This document shows, one piece after another, positions 1-6,839 of a stretch of 7,300 bases of DNA. Source of the DNA: Candidatus Hydrogenedentota bacterium (GTDB taxonomy: Bacteria > Hydrogenedentota > Hydrogenedentia > Hydrogenedentales > SLHB01); NCBI GenBank assembly GCA_003552765.1, contig PUOI01000164.1:1-7300 (forward strand). Reading direction: 5' to 3'. Position numbers and translations under genes: made by a program. The notes under the pieces were generated by a model. It saw nothing but the letters and a program-made list of their open reading frames with translations. It searched no databases and was not told where the DNA came from. Within the stretch, counting starts at the first letter, position 1; each line of letters opens with the position of its first letter.

Positions 1-1221
1 CATGTACGGGAAGTTGAGCGCGACGTTGCGCAACGTGGGCGTCTTGAAGCGGTGACGATCGTACTCATCCTCCGTAACATTGTAACGGCCATAATCGGCG
101 TCGGTGATTTCTTGATCGCGATCGCCGAAGTAGTCGCCGCGCAGACCCATGAGTTCGAAGGATTGGCCGCCGATGTTCACGCCGACGTGACACATGGCGC
201 ACGAATGCGCCTTGAACAACTCGTAGCCCCGGACCTGTTCCGCGGTCAATGCGTCCTCGTCCCCCTTGAGGTAGTCATCGAAAGGCGACGGTGTGATGAG
301 CGTGCGCTCGAAGGTCGCTATGGCGTCCTCGAAGTTATCGGCGCTGTAGCCATCGGGATAAACCGCCTCGAACTCCTCGGTGAATGCCTCGTCTTCAGCG
401 AGTTTCTCCGCTGCTTGCTCCCAAGTCGAGTCCATTTCGGCGGGGTCCGTCACGGGACCGCCGGCTTGTTCTTCCAGGGTCGCCGCGCGGCCATCCCAGA
501 ATTGCTTGATGTTGAAGCCCGCATTGAATACCGTGGGCGAGTTCACCGGCACGCGCTGATCGTCGATGCCGATGGATACCGGCAACTGGTCGGTGCCGCC
601 CGTCGCCAAGTCGTGGCAGGTCGCGCACGACACGGTGTTGTTGCGGGACAGGCGCACATCGTGAAACAGCTTGTCGCCCAGCTCAGCCTTGGCCATGTCC
701 TGGCCGTGTTCCTCGGGAAGCGGTTGCAGCGTCTGCTGCATCACTTCAAGCGGATTCCCCGGCGTCGCGTAATGCTCCACACGTTCCCGGTAAATCCACT
801 CCATGAGCGTGTCCTTGTCGCTTTGGGTAAGAGTATGGTTCCAGTGCAATACTAGGTATTCCGTCGGCGGCATGCCCCCATACTGAGCGGAGTATTCCAC
901 CTTCGCCAGCGCAATCTCGGGAATGGGGCCGGATGTCTCAAACTCGCGAATCAAATCGAGATTCTTCCGTCCTTCCTCGATATCGGCCTCGACCATGCCT
1001 CTGGCAATCGGCAACGCGGCGTACCATGGCCTCTGCCCCTCGGTGGAATGGCACTGGGTGCATTTGTTCTCCAGAATCGCCACCACGTCGGCTTCAAGCG
1101 GGTCATCCGTCTCGTATTCGGCCAAAGGACTGTCCGGCAATGCGATCACCAGATTCGATATGGGGAACGCGAACACTACCACGATCACAATGATTACAAC
1201 GGCAAACACTTTTCTATTCAT
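1..1221 (-). CDS. Membrane-anchored tri-haem cytochrome c peroxidase (YhjA/quinol-peroxidase-like), 3' end cut by window
   Basis: 407 residues are visible, ending in a 'TPTLRNVALNFPYM' stretch typical of the C-terminal haem domain of bacterial di-haem peroxidases, so I estimate only some 55-60 residues are missing. Residues 5-28 are one hydrophobic segment, probably an uncleaved membrane anchor, leaving the rest in the periplasm. Three CxxCH haem sites are seen: CTQCH (54-58), CATCH (199-203) and CAMCH (341-345). The first lies in an extra N-terminal haem-binding domain (CxxCH followed by 'RPWY', later 'GGMPPTEY' and 'LTQSDK'). The other two form the CcpA/MauG body ('NSPTVFNAGF', 'FWDGRAATLEEQA', 'TFERTLITPSPFDDYL'). 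This domain order matches E. coli YhjA and quinol peroxidases, which reduce H2O2 using quinol. Ile219 sits 16 residues after His203, where classical CcpA has the distal His of 'SIGH'. The start has a strong ribosome binding site (GGGAGGAGC, 7-base spacing). It is last of three co-directional genes. Confidence 0.93.
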   Translation of the reverse strand, partial: MNRKVFAVVIIVIVVVFAFPISNLVIALPDSPLAEYETDDPLEADVVAILENKCTQCHSTEGQRPWYAALPIARGMVEADIEEGRKNLDLIREFETSGPIPEIALAKVEYSAQYGGMPPTEYLVLHWNHTLTQSDKDTLMEWIYRERVEHYATPGNPLEVMQQTLQPLPEEHGQDMAKAELGDKLFHDVRLSRNNTVSCATCHDLATGGTDQLPVSIGIDDQRVPVNSPTVFNAGFNIKQFWDGRAATLEEQAGGPVTDPAEMDSTWEQAAEKLAEDEAFTEEFEAVYPDGYSADNFEDAIATFERTLITPSPFDDYLKGDEDALTAEQVRGYELFKAHSCAMCHVGVNIGGQSFELMGLRGDYFGDRDQEITDADYGRYNVTEDEYDRHRFKTPTLRNVALNFPYM

Positions 1222-1245
1222 AGGATAAGCTCCTCCCAACCTTCA

Positions 1246-1276
1246 CTTGCCCGGTCCGACCACCGGCACGGGCAAG
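1246..1276 (-). promoter_or_regulatory. Hairpin in the leader of the peroxidase gene
   Basis: A perfect 8-base inverted repeat (CTTGCCCG / CGGGCAAG) with a 15-base spacer lies between the rhodanese stop and the peroxidase start, 24 bases upstream of the ATG and just before its ribosome binding site. A competing 5-base pair set (CCGGT 1251-1255 with ACCGG 1262-1266) overlaps it, so two alternative folds are possible. No T-run follows on the minus strand, so it is not a normal intrinsic terminator. It could be a protein-binding palindrome, an mRNA processing or stability element, or a leader structure that sets peroxidase expression apart from the genes upstream. The repeat is seen; the role is inferred. 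Confidence 0.4.
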
Positions 1277-1357
1277 CGACATTCTACGCAAAACTGGCTT
1301 CATCCGCAACCGCGCTTTGCGCATACCCTTTTGGGAGCCGGATGGATACGTGCGGCC

Positions 1358-2278
1358 TTACGACGCTCCTTCGTGTTCAACCGGCAAATGCGCCTGCCGT
1401 TGCCATTCGATGTAGGATCCGTCGTAAACGGCGGGGCTGAAACCGAGATAGCGCAGCGTGAAGTACGAGTGGGCGGCTTGGCCGCCGGTCCGGCAATAGG
1501 TAACGATGCGAGGCTGAACAGCCTCCTCCAGGCCGTACAATTCGCGCAACGCTTCAGGATCGCGGAGTACGGGCTCCTCCGGACTCACCAAGGTGTCTTG
1601 CCAGAACACGTTAACCGCGCCGGGGATGTGGCCGGGCCTTTCGATAGCCTCTCCGGGTTCGGCGCCCTTGTATTCCGCGGGCGGCCGGGCGTCCACAAGC
1701 AGATAGTCCTCATGGCTGTTTTCGTTGGCCCACACGATATCCTGCATCATGGTCACGCCAATGACGAACGGCTGAAGGGAGATATCCAGGGTTGCCCCCT
1801 CCTCCGCGGGAACGGGTTCGCCGGATACGGGATACCCCTCGCGCTCCCATAGGGGCCAATGCCCGTCCATCAGGGCCGCGTTGTCCGCGGCGCCAAGATA
1901 GTCCAACGCCATGTAGGCGCGGGCCGCCTGCACACCGCCCTCTTCGTCGTAGAAAACCACGGCGCCATCCGCTGTTATCCCCACGTTCTCGAAAGTCGCC
2001 GCGAGTTCCTTTGCGGGAGGAAGCATGCCGGGGATGCCGTCCCGTTCTTGGTTCACGGCCTCCCATGGCAAAAATCGCGCGCCGGGCACATGGGCTTCTT
2101 GGTATTGCGCGGGGTCTTCCGCGACGTGGACAATGACCAGATCCTCATCCCCGATCCGCTCCGCCACCCATTCGGGGGAGCGCAGCATGTCCGGACGCGG
2201 CTGGATCTTTTCGCCGCCCGCAACGAGGGCCGGCGCCATCCCTCCAGCGAGAAGCAATAGAAGAACGAAGTATCGCAT
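1358..2278 (-). CDS. Exported two-domain rhodanese (thiosulfate/3-mercaptopyruvate-type sulfurtransferase)
   Basis: 306 residues, the usual length for tandem-rhodanese sulfurtransferases of the SseA/TST group plus a signal peptide. Residues 1-20 ('MRYFVLLLLLAGGMAPALVA') form a Sec signal with probable cleavage near Ala20, placing the enzyme in the periplasm. The first rhodanese domain (about 34-155) has 'VVFYDEEGG' where a catalytic Cys would sit, so it is the inactive structural domain. The second (about 175-300) has the active loop 'TYCRTGGQAAHSYF' with Cys262, followed by 'YDGSYIEWQ'. Such enzymes move sulfane sulfur from thiosulfate or mercaptopyruvate to a thiol or cyanide acceptor; the CRTGGQA loop does not by itself settle the donor. 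The ATG is preceded by GGAGG with 9-base spacing. The flavoenzyme gene ends 40 bases upstream and the peroxidase starts 136 bases downstream, both on the same strand. Confidence 0.93.
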   Translation of the reverse strand: MRYFVLLLLLAGGMAPALVAGGEKIQPRPDMLRSPEWVAERIGDEDLVIVHVAEDPAQYQEAHVPGARFLPWEAVNQERDGIPGMLPPAKELAATFENVGITADGAVVFYDEEGGVQAARAYMALDYLGAADNAALMDGHWPLWEREGYPVSGEPVPAEEGATLDISLQPFVIGVTMMQDIVWANENSHEDYLLVDARPPAEYKGAEPGEAIERPGHIPGAVNVFWQDTLVSPEEPVLRDPEALRELYGLEEAVQPRIVTYCRTGGQAAHSYFTLRYLGFSPAVYDGSYIEWQRQAHLPVEHEGAS

Positions 2279-2318
2279 GGTCCAACACCTCCACGGTTCA
2301 GCGTCCCTTCAGACGCCG

Positions 2319-3731
2319 CTACAAACGGTAAAAGAATTGAGCCAGACGGCGGACGGTGGACGATTTCATGCGGTTCATCATCCAGTTCTCGGACACGCGC
2401 TTGTTGAGAAACGACATCGTGGGGAACGAGTGCTGCAACAGCATGATTCGGTACATGGGGATGCGCTGTTGAATGGCCAGCGCCCATTCGTTGATCATCT
2501 CCCCGCTGCCCTCCCCCACCACCGTCGCCGCGTGTATGCGCCCGCCGGGACTGACATGCACCTTCACGAAACCCCGGCCCAGATTCTCGGCGATGGCGGC
2601 GCCGTAATCCTCATGCCGTACAACCACCGTCTCGTAGCGCACACCCCGCTCTTTCAGCTCGGATTCGCGCGGCCCCACATGAGAAAACTGGGGCTCGGTG
2701 AAGACCGTCCACGGAACCACGTAGGATTGATAATCACGTTTCATCGGCCAGAACATCATGGCGTTCATGAGCGCGAGCATCCCTTGGTGCATGGCGGAAT
2801 GCGACAATTGGGCGTAGCCGTTGCAGTCGCCGGCGGCGAATATGTGCTTCTGGCTCGTCTGTAAGTACTTGTTGACCTCGATGCCCTTGTCCGAGTAGCG
2901 AATGCCCGCCGCGTCGAGATTCATGGGGCCGAAATTCATCCGCCGGCCCGTCGCGGACAGCACTTCGTCGGCGTGAATGGCGCCGTCTTCCTTGGTGTGT
3001 AGCGTCACGCCCCCGTCGGCGCGCTCAATTCGAGTCATGGTGCGTTTTCGCCGCAGCTCGATGCCTTCACTGGCGAAAGCCTCTTCAAGCAGCCCCGCAC
3101 CCTCTTGGTCTTCGCGCCACAGCAGCCCTTTGCCCCGCTTCACCATGGTAACCTGACACCCAAGCCGTGAGAACGCCTGCGCCATTTCACACGCAATGGC
3201 GCCGCTGCCGATGACGATAAGGGATTCCGGAACCTTCTCCAGATTGAACATGGTGTCGTTCGTCAGCGGTTGGACGGTTTCAATGCCTTCGATGGGCGGC
3301 AAGGCCGGGCGGGTCCCCGCGCAAATGAAGATGCCCTTGGCGGTGACGCGCCGCTCGCCCACCGCCAAGGTATGAGAGTCCACGAAAGAGGCCTTGCCCT
3401 CCCCAAGGATCAGCTCCACCTTCTTGAACATGGACGTGGTCTTCTGGTCGTTGATGTACTTGAGGTGGCTGTGTATGCGGGGGAACGTGTCTTGAACCGC
3501 GGGTTCGGCCAAGGGAGTCAGCCCATACTCCTCGAACTTCGTCGTCAAGTGCCGCACCTTGGCGGAGCGTAACAGGGCCTTACTGGGGATGCAGCCCACG
3601 TTCATGCATTCGCCGCCCAGCTTGTGCGCCTCGACGCCGCACACCTTGAGTCCCATTTCGGCCGCCATCACGGAAACCGCCATGCCGGCCGGCCCCAGGC
3701 CTATTACGGCGAGATCATAGTCATATTTCAT
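2319..3731 (-). CDS. MerA/Lpd-like FAD-dependent pyridine nucleotide-disulfide oxidoreductase lacking the catalytic His-Glu pair
   Basis: 470 residues with the full class I layout: FAD-binding 'VIGLGPAG' (9-16), redox disulfide 'GGECMNVGCIPSK' (Cys42 and Cys47), NAD(P)-binding 'GSGAIACE' (175-182), 'SATGR' (259-263), second FAD motif 'FAAGDCNG' (298-305) and a C-terminal dimerisation domain. Lys198-Arg199 follow the second strand of the nucleotide fold where NADH enzymes usually carry Glu, suggesting NADPH; 'WRED' (205-208) resembles MerA. It is probably not a mercuric reductase: there is no N-terminal metal-binding domain and no C-terminal Cys pair. It is also not a standard dihydrolipoyl dehydrogenase: the His-Pro-Thr-x-x-Glu motif reads FPTMSF (436-441), so both the base and its partner are lost. 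A cytoplasmic enzyme of unknown substrate. Start chosen for the fold beginning at residue 6 and a GA-rich upstream site (GAGGGTGAG). Probably first gene of the rhodanese-peroxidase unit. Confidence 0.88.
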   Translation of the reverse strand: MKYDYDLAVIGLGPAGMAVSVMAAEMGLKVCGVEAHKLGGECMNVGCIPSKALLRSAKVRHLTTKFEEYGLTPLAEPAVQDTFPRIHSHLKYINDQKTTSMFKKVELILGEGKASFVDSHTLAVGERRVTAKGIFICAGTRPALPPIEGIETVQPLTNDTMFNLEKVPESLIVIGSGAIACEMAQAFSRLGCQVTMVKRGKGLLWREDQEGAGLLEEAFASEGIELRRKRTMTRIERADGGVTLHTKEDGAIHADEVLSATGRRMNFGPMNLDAAGIRYSDKGIEVNKYLQTSQKHIFAAGDCNGYAQLSHSAMHQGMLALMNAMMFWPMKRDYQSYVVPWTVFTEPQFSHVGPRESELKERGVRYETVVVRHEDYGAAIAENLGRGFVKVHVSPGGRIHAATVVGEGSGEMINEWALAIQQRIPMYRIMLLQHSFPTMSFLNKRVSENWMMNRMKSSTVRRLAQFFYRL

Positions 3732-3840
3732 CGGTACTCACCCTCTCTTACCTGTACGCTTTCGTAAAACGAACTGGATATCGGATTTATTCGCGCCAAT
3801 CATGGCTGGCCGAGACTCCGCCTTCTGGAATATGAAGAAG
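3732..3840 (-). other. Leader region of the flavoenzyme gene; no clear promoter
   Basis: This stretch between the probable mltD terminator and the flavoenzyme ATG should hold the promoter of the three-gene unit if that unit is transcribed on its own. I see no convincing -35/-10 pair on the minus strand; TTGGCG near 3795-3800 has no matching -10 at proper spacing. A short perfect palindrome (TTCGT-AAA-ACGAA, 3761-3773) lies about 30 bases before the start codon and could be an operator or chance. Confidence 0.3.
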
Positions 3841-3882
3841 GGCCTGTGTATTGCGCGGGTTCTCTTGCGCAAAACACAGGCC
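3841..3882 (-). terminator. Long hairpin after mltD, probable terminator
   Basis: A 16-base inverted repeat (GGCCTGTGTATTGCGC / GCGCAAAACACAGGCC) with one mismatch and a 10-base loop. It lies 73 bases beyond the mltD stop codon. On the minus strand the stem is followed by a pyrimidine-rich CTTCTTCAT rather than a pure T-run, so it may terminate imperfectly or act as a 3' stabilising structure. The stem is by far the strongest in the gap and separates mltD from the flavoenzyme unit. Confidence 0.6.
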
Positions 3883-3913
3883 TCTTGTTCGTGCATCATT
3901 TCGAGTGTGGGAC

Positions 3914-3934
3914 GGGGGATACGGAGGATCCCCC
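3914..3934 (-). repeat. Small perfect hairpin just after the mltD stop
   Basis: GGGGGAT (3914-3920) and ATCCCCC (3928-3934) form a perfect 7-base stem with a 7-base loop, 21 bases past the mltD stop. No T-run follows on either strand, so it is not a complete intrinsic terminator by itself. It may protect the mRNA 3' end together with the longer hairpin at 3841-3882. Confidence 0.4.
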
Positions 3935-3955
3935 TTCATGCCCCAGCGGCTCGCA

Positions 3956-6352
3956 TCACTCCGTGTAAACGACGACTTCGTTTCCTTCGTGCAGAATCGG
4001 GGCGTTCCCCTGCTCCCAATCGTTCCATTCAAAGAGGTCGCTCAAGGCCACACCGTAACGGCGCGCGATGGTCGTGGGATTCTGGCCGCTCGACACCACA
4101 TGGATGACCCGCTCGCCATTCCGGTTGTCCAGGCCCTCGGCTTCGGCCTCAACCCGCGCCAGCAACTCCTCGTTCATGTCCTCGTGATTCATCCGGACAA
4201 CGAGTTCGTCTCCTATGCCGATGGTGGATTGCCGGCTAAGGTCGTTCCACTCCATGAAGTCATCCAGCGAGACATTATACTGGGCGGCGATAGCCGACGG
4301 GGTGTCGCCCCCCTCCACGGTGTGAATCAGTTCCTGAATGCGGCCGCTTCCACTCCCGCCGCCGCTGCTTCCGGAACCGCTGGCGCCGCGGATGGCGAGT
4401 TCATCGCCCGGCCGGATGACTGAGTTTTGCCCGAGGCCGTTCCACTCAAGTAGCTCATTGACCGCCACATCGTAGCGCGCGGCGATGGCGCCAGGGCTTT
4501 CTCCGCTCTCCACCACATGAATCCGCTCACCTTCTCCCGGAGCGGACACCTGCAAGACTTCGCCCACGGTGATGCGGTCGTTCCGTCCCATGTTGTTCCA
4601 CTGCTGCAAGTCGGTAATCGGCACGCCTTCCCGCTGCGCGATTTCGTACAACGTATCGCCGCGCCGCACGCGGTAGGTGCGGGCGTCTCCGCCGCCTCCA
4701 GCGCTCGCCACGGCCACATCGCCCGCGCCGGGAATGGACAGCTCTTGACCTATATGCACCTGATCGGCATTCTGGAGGCTGTTGACCGCCATCAGCTCTT
4801 GCGTGGACACGCTATACTGTTGCGCAATTTGGGATAGGGTTTCGCCCCGGCGCACTTCGTGATGGCCGTCGCCGCCGCTCGCCGTGGTCACGGTTCCGGC
4901 CCCGGGCACGGCCAGCCGCTGGCCAACCCGCACGTTGTCGGCGTTTTGCATATTGTTCATGGCGGCCAGCTCTTGCGTGGACACGCCGTGCTGTTGCGCA
5001 ATCTGCGACAGCGTCTCGCCCCGGCGCACCTCGTGCCGGCCTCCGGACGAACCGCCGGACGAAGCCGAGGCCAATTCGGTCGTGGGAGCGGGCGCTTGGT
5101 GAGGCTCAAGCTCATTCACCGCAAGCTCAACGCGCTCGTGCTCTTCCGCGGGCACCCTCACCTCGAAAAGACCGGATGGCGGCGTGGCCTCGCGCAGCAA
5201 ATCCGGATTAAGGTCCTTCAGGACGCCTTCCTCCAAACCGGCCTCGCGTTCCAGGTCGGCCAAGGCGTAGCTTCCCTCAACCGCAATCCGCTCCTTCGGA
5301 ATGGGATCCTGCGGATTGCGCTCAAATCCGTAGCGCTCGGGGTTACTCGCGACAATAATGGTGGCGAGCAGCCGCGGATAAAATTTCTTCGTTTCCCGCC
5401 GGATGCGGTTGGAGGCCGGGGGCGTTTCAATAAGGCTCCACAGATCGCGATCGCCATCGTTCATCTCGATGGCCTGCATCATGCCGCCCTCGCCCATGTT
5501 GTAGGCCGAGACGGCCAAGGCCCATTCCCCGTCGAACATCTCATAGAGATAGGTAAGGTAATCGATGGCCGCGTGGGTGGACTTCTGCCAATTGAAGCGC
5601 TCATCCAGATAGCTGCTCCGCCGCAGGTCGAACCGGTCGCCGGTCGCCCGCATGAACTGCCACATGCCGCTGGCCCCCGCCGGCGACACGGCGCGTGGCC
5701 AGAACTGGCTTTCCACCATCGCGAGCCAGGCCAGTTCCGTGGGCAGACCAGCCTTGGCGAATTCATTCTTGATGTACGGCATGTAGCGCGCGCTTCGGTC
5801 CAGGCCGCGCTGAAAACCCCTTGGATAGAGATTCTGGATCTCGTCGATCTCGTCTAGCACGGGTTGCGGCAGCGGGAATGGAATATCCAGATCGCCCAGC
5901 GGCTCCCGCTGGTACGCCTCGCGGATGATGCGCTGTTCTTCCTCGCGCCTGCGGTGTATATCGCTCTCGCCGGTGGCTTCCTCAAGGATTCGCTCGAATT
6001 CGCCGCGCAGATTGTAGAACATCGAGGGCTGGATATCGGCTTGGCTGAGCAGTTCGAGCATCGCGGTGTAATTGATGTAGGCTGTATCGTAGTCCCCGTC
6101 CTCCTGCGCCCTATTCGCAGTCTCAAATGCCTGCTCGGCATCCATTAGAAGCTCTTTGACGGAGCGAACCTCCACGGGCTCCAAATCTCGAGACCCAACC
6201 TCGGCCTGGGGCAGTGGATCGAACTGATGGACATCGCTCTGGTGGGCACAACCCACGACGGCCACAATGACGAATGCGGCGGCTACCTGCCATACGAACG
6301 GATGTGGTTTACTCACAGGACGATAGTCTCCCTTCTGCAAGTGCTTCCCCAT
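3956..6352 (-). CDS. mltD: MltD-type membrane-bound lytic transglycosylase with six LysM repeats (lipoprotein)
   Basis: 798 residues from the ATG at 6352, against about 450 in E. coli MltD. It cleaves the glycan strand of murein to leave 1,6-anhydro-muropeptides. A basic stretch and hydrophobic core end in the lipobox 'VVGC' (Cys35), so it is probably an outer-membrane lipoprotein. A helical region (about 60-175) precedes the transglycosylase domain (about 180-330): 'LAMVESQFWPRAVSPAGASGMWQF' is split here as 'VESQFW' with catalytic Glu214, then 'GASGMWQFM', and 'SAYNMGEGG'. A degenerate LysM-like segment follows, then LysM repeats at about 439-486, 497-543, 558-604, 609-656, 674-720 and 747-796, joined by Gly/Ser linkers. 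The promoter at 6402-6430 excludes the upstream in-frame ATG at 6448. A GTG at 6316 (AAGGGAG upstream, 11-base spacing) would give a tidier 22-residue lipoprotein signal and is a real alternative start. Confidence 0.93.
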   Translation of the reverse strand: MGKHLQKGDYRPVSKPHPFVWQVAAAFVIVAVVGCAHQSDVHQFDPLPQAEVGSRDLEPVEVRSVKELLMDAEQAFETANRAQEDGDYDTAYINYTAMLELLSQADIQPSMFYNLRGEFERILEEATGESDIHRRREEEQRIIREAYQREPLGDLDIPFPLPQPVLDEIDEIQNLYPRGFQRGLDRSARYMPYIKNEFAKAGLPTELAWLAMVESQFWPRAVSPAGASGMWQFMRATGDRFDLRRSSYLDERFNWQKSTHAAIDYLTYLYEMFDGEWALAVSAYNMGEGGMMQAIEMNDGDRDLWSLIETPPASNRIRRETKKFYPRLLATIIVASNPERYGFERNPQDPIPKERIAVEGSYALADLEREAGLEEGVLKDLNPDLLREATPPSGLFEVRVPAEEHERVELAVNELEPHQAPAPTTELASASSGGSSGGRHEVRRGETLSQIAQQHGVSTQELAAMNNMQNADNVRVGQRLAVPGAGTVTTASGGDGHHEVRRGETLSQIAQQYSVSTQELMAVNSLQNADQVHIGQELSIPGAGDVAVASAGGGGDARTYRVRRGDTLYEIAQREGVPITDLQQWNNMGRNDRITVGEVLQVSAPGEGERIHVVESGESPGAIAARYDVAVNELLEWNGLGQNSVIRPGDELAIRGASGSGSSGGGSGSGRIQELIHTVEGGDTPSAIAAQYNVSLDDFMEWNDLSRQSTIGIGDELVVRMNHEDMNEELLARVEAEAEGLDNRNGERVIHVVSSGQNPTTIARRYGVALSDLFEWNDWEQGNAPILHEGNEVVVYTE
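4724..5038 (-). repeat. Tandem duplication encoding LysM repeats 1 and 2 of MltD
   Basis: The first two LysM units are near copies at both protein level ('HEVRRGETLSQIAQQ' in each, then 'VSTQEL') and DNA level, with a period of 174 bases (for example GCGTGGACAC at 4801 and 4975). By eye DNA identity is above 80% across the core. The later four units are much more diverged, so this pair is the youngest duplication in the array. Such near-identical units can gain or lose copies by recombination. Confidence 0.8.
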
Positions 6353-6401
6353 TACCCCATTGAAAGACGGAATACAGCAAACTAGAGAATGGTATCGGAG
6401 T

Positions 6402-6430
6402 ATAATATAGGCCAACACCTTGTATGTCAA
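6402..6430 (-). promoter_or_regulatory. Near-consensus sigma70-type promoter of mltD
   Basis: On the minus strand TTGACA (6425-6430) is followed by exactly 17 bases and then TATTAT (6402-6407), one base off the TATAAT consensus. The predicted transcription start is near 6395, giving a leader of about 43 bases to the ATG at 6352 or about 79 to the GTG at 6316. It lies inside the 5' extension of the mltD reading frame, which rules out starting translation at 6448. Confidence 0.85.
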
Positions 6431-6700
6431 GTCTCTGTCGCCCAACATGCGGTGTAGCGCCAGGCTTGGGAACCGGATGTTGCCGAAGCAAACCGGAGAA
6501 GCGGTTATTCGCGCGCTGCATTCCCTGTCCCGGTAACCAGAGGCGGCGCGATTCCGCGCAGGATACCATCCCCCTCCCGTTCAGTCAAATAGCCCAAGCC
6601 TCCCAATCGCCCGTTAAGGCGGTATGCCGGGCGTTTACCTCCGCTTTGCTCCCCTCCCCACTTTCAGGGCAAACATGGGTTTACTCGATGCAGCCATTGG
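6431..6700. other. Intergenic stretch with no gene seen
   Basis: No reading frame here looks like protein on either strand and I recognise no tRNA or other RNA gene. The only structure noted is a 6-base inverted repeat (CGCCCG 6608-6613, CGGGCG 6628-6633). It separates the mltD promoter from the terminator of the decayed gene. Confidence 0.5.
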
Positions 6701-6740
6701 GCAGAACAAAAATCCCCCTTGGGAAAGCATCGAGGGGGAT
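6701..6740 (-). terminator. Intrinsic terminator after the decayed gene
   Basis: On the minus strand ATCCCCCT (6733-6740) pairs perfectly with AGGGGGAT (6712-6719) across a 13-base loop and is followed at once by TTTTGTTCT (6711 downward). A GC-rich stem with a T-run is the standard rho-independent form. It serves transcription coming from the right, where only the frameshifted remnant at 6840-7056 is found, and insulates the mltD promoter from it. Confidence 0.75.
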
Positions 6741-6839
6741 AGTGTTTCGTGGAGCAGCGTCCTCATCCGGCGATTGCGGAGCGGGCCGCTCACGTGAGCA
6801 GATTCTGGTCCAACGGCCGTGGTTCCGGCGCGTTCTTGG

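Noticed and set aside
52..855. Long open frame on the plus strand (267 codons)
   Set aside because: It lies wholly opposite the tri-haem peroxidase, whose minus-strand frame has three CxxCH sites and clear family motifs; the plus frame shows no recognisable domain.
2319..3731. Annotation as lpd or merA
   Set aside because: The HPTxxE motif needed by Lpd is FPTMSF, and the metal-binding domain and C-terminal Cys pair of MerA are absent.
4724..5038. Direct repeats as a CRISPR array
   Set aside because: Only two copies with a 174-base period, in frame, and encoding LysM domains.
4859..5857. 332-codon open frame on the plus strand
   Set aside because: It is antisense to the transglycosylase and LysM domains of mltD and is explained by the GC-rich codon pattern of that gene.
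6401..6406. TATAAT on the plus strand as a rightward promoter
   Set aside because: There is no -35-like sequence about 17 bases upstream on that strand; the minus-strand TTGACA-17-TATTAT pair explains the AT-rich patch.
6608..6633. CGCCCG/CGGGCG inverted repeat as a terminator
   Set aside because: The stem is only 6 bases with a 14-base loop and at most three T after it; common by chance at this GC content.
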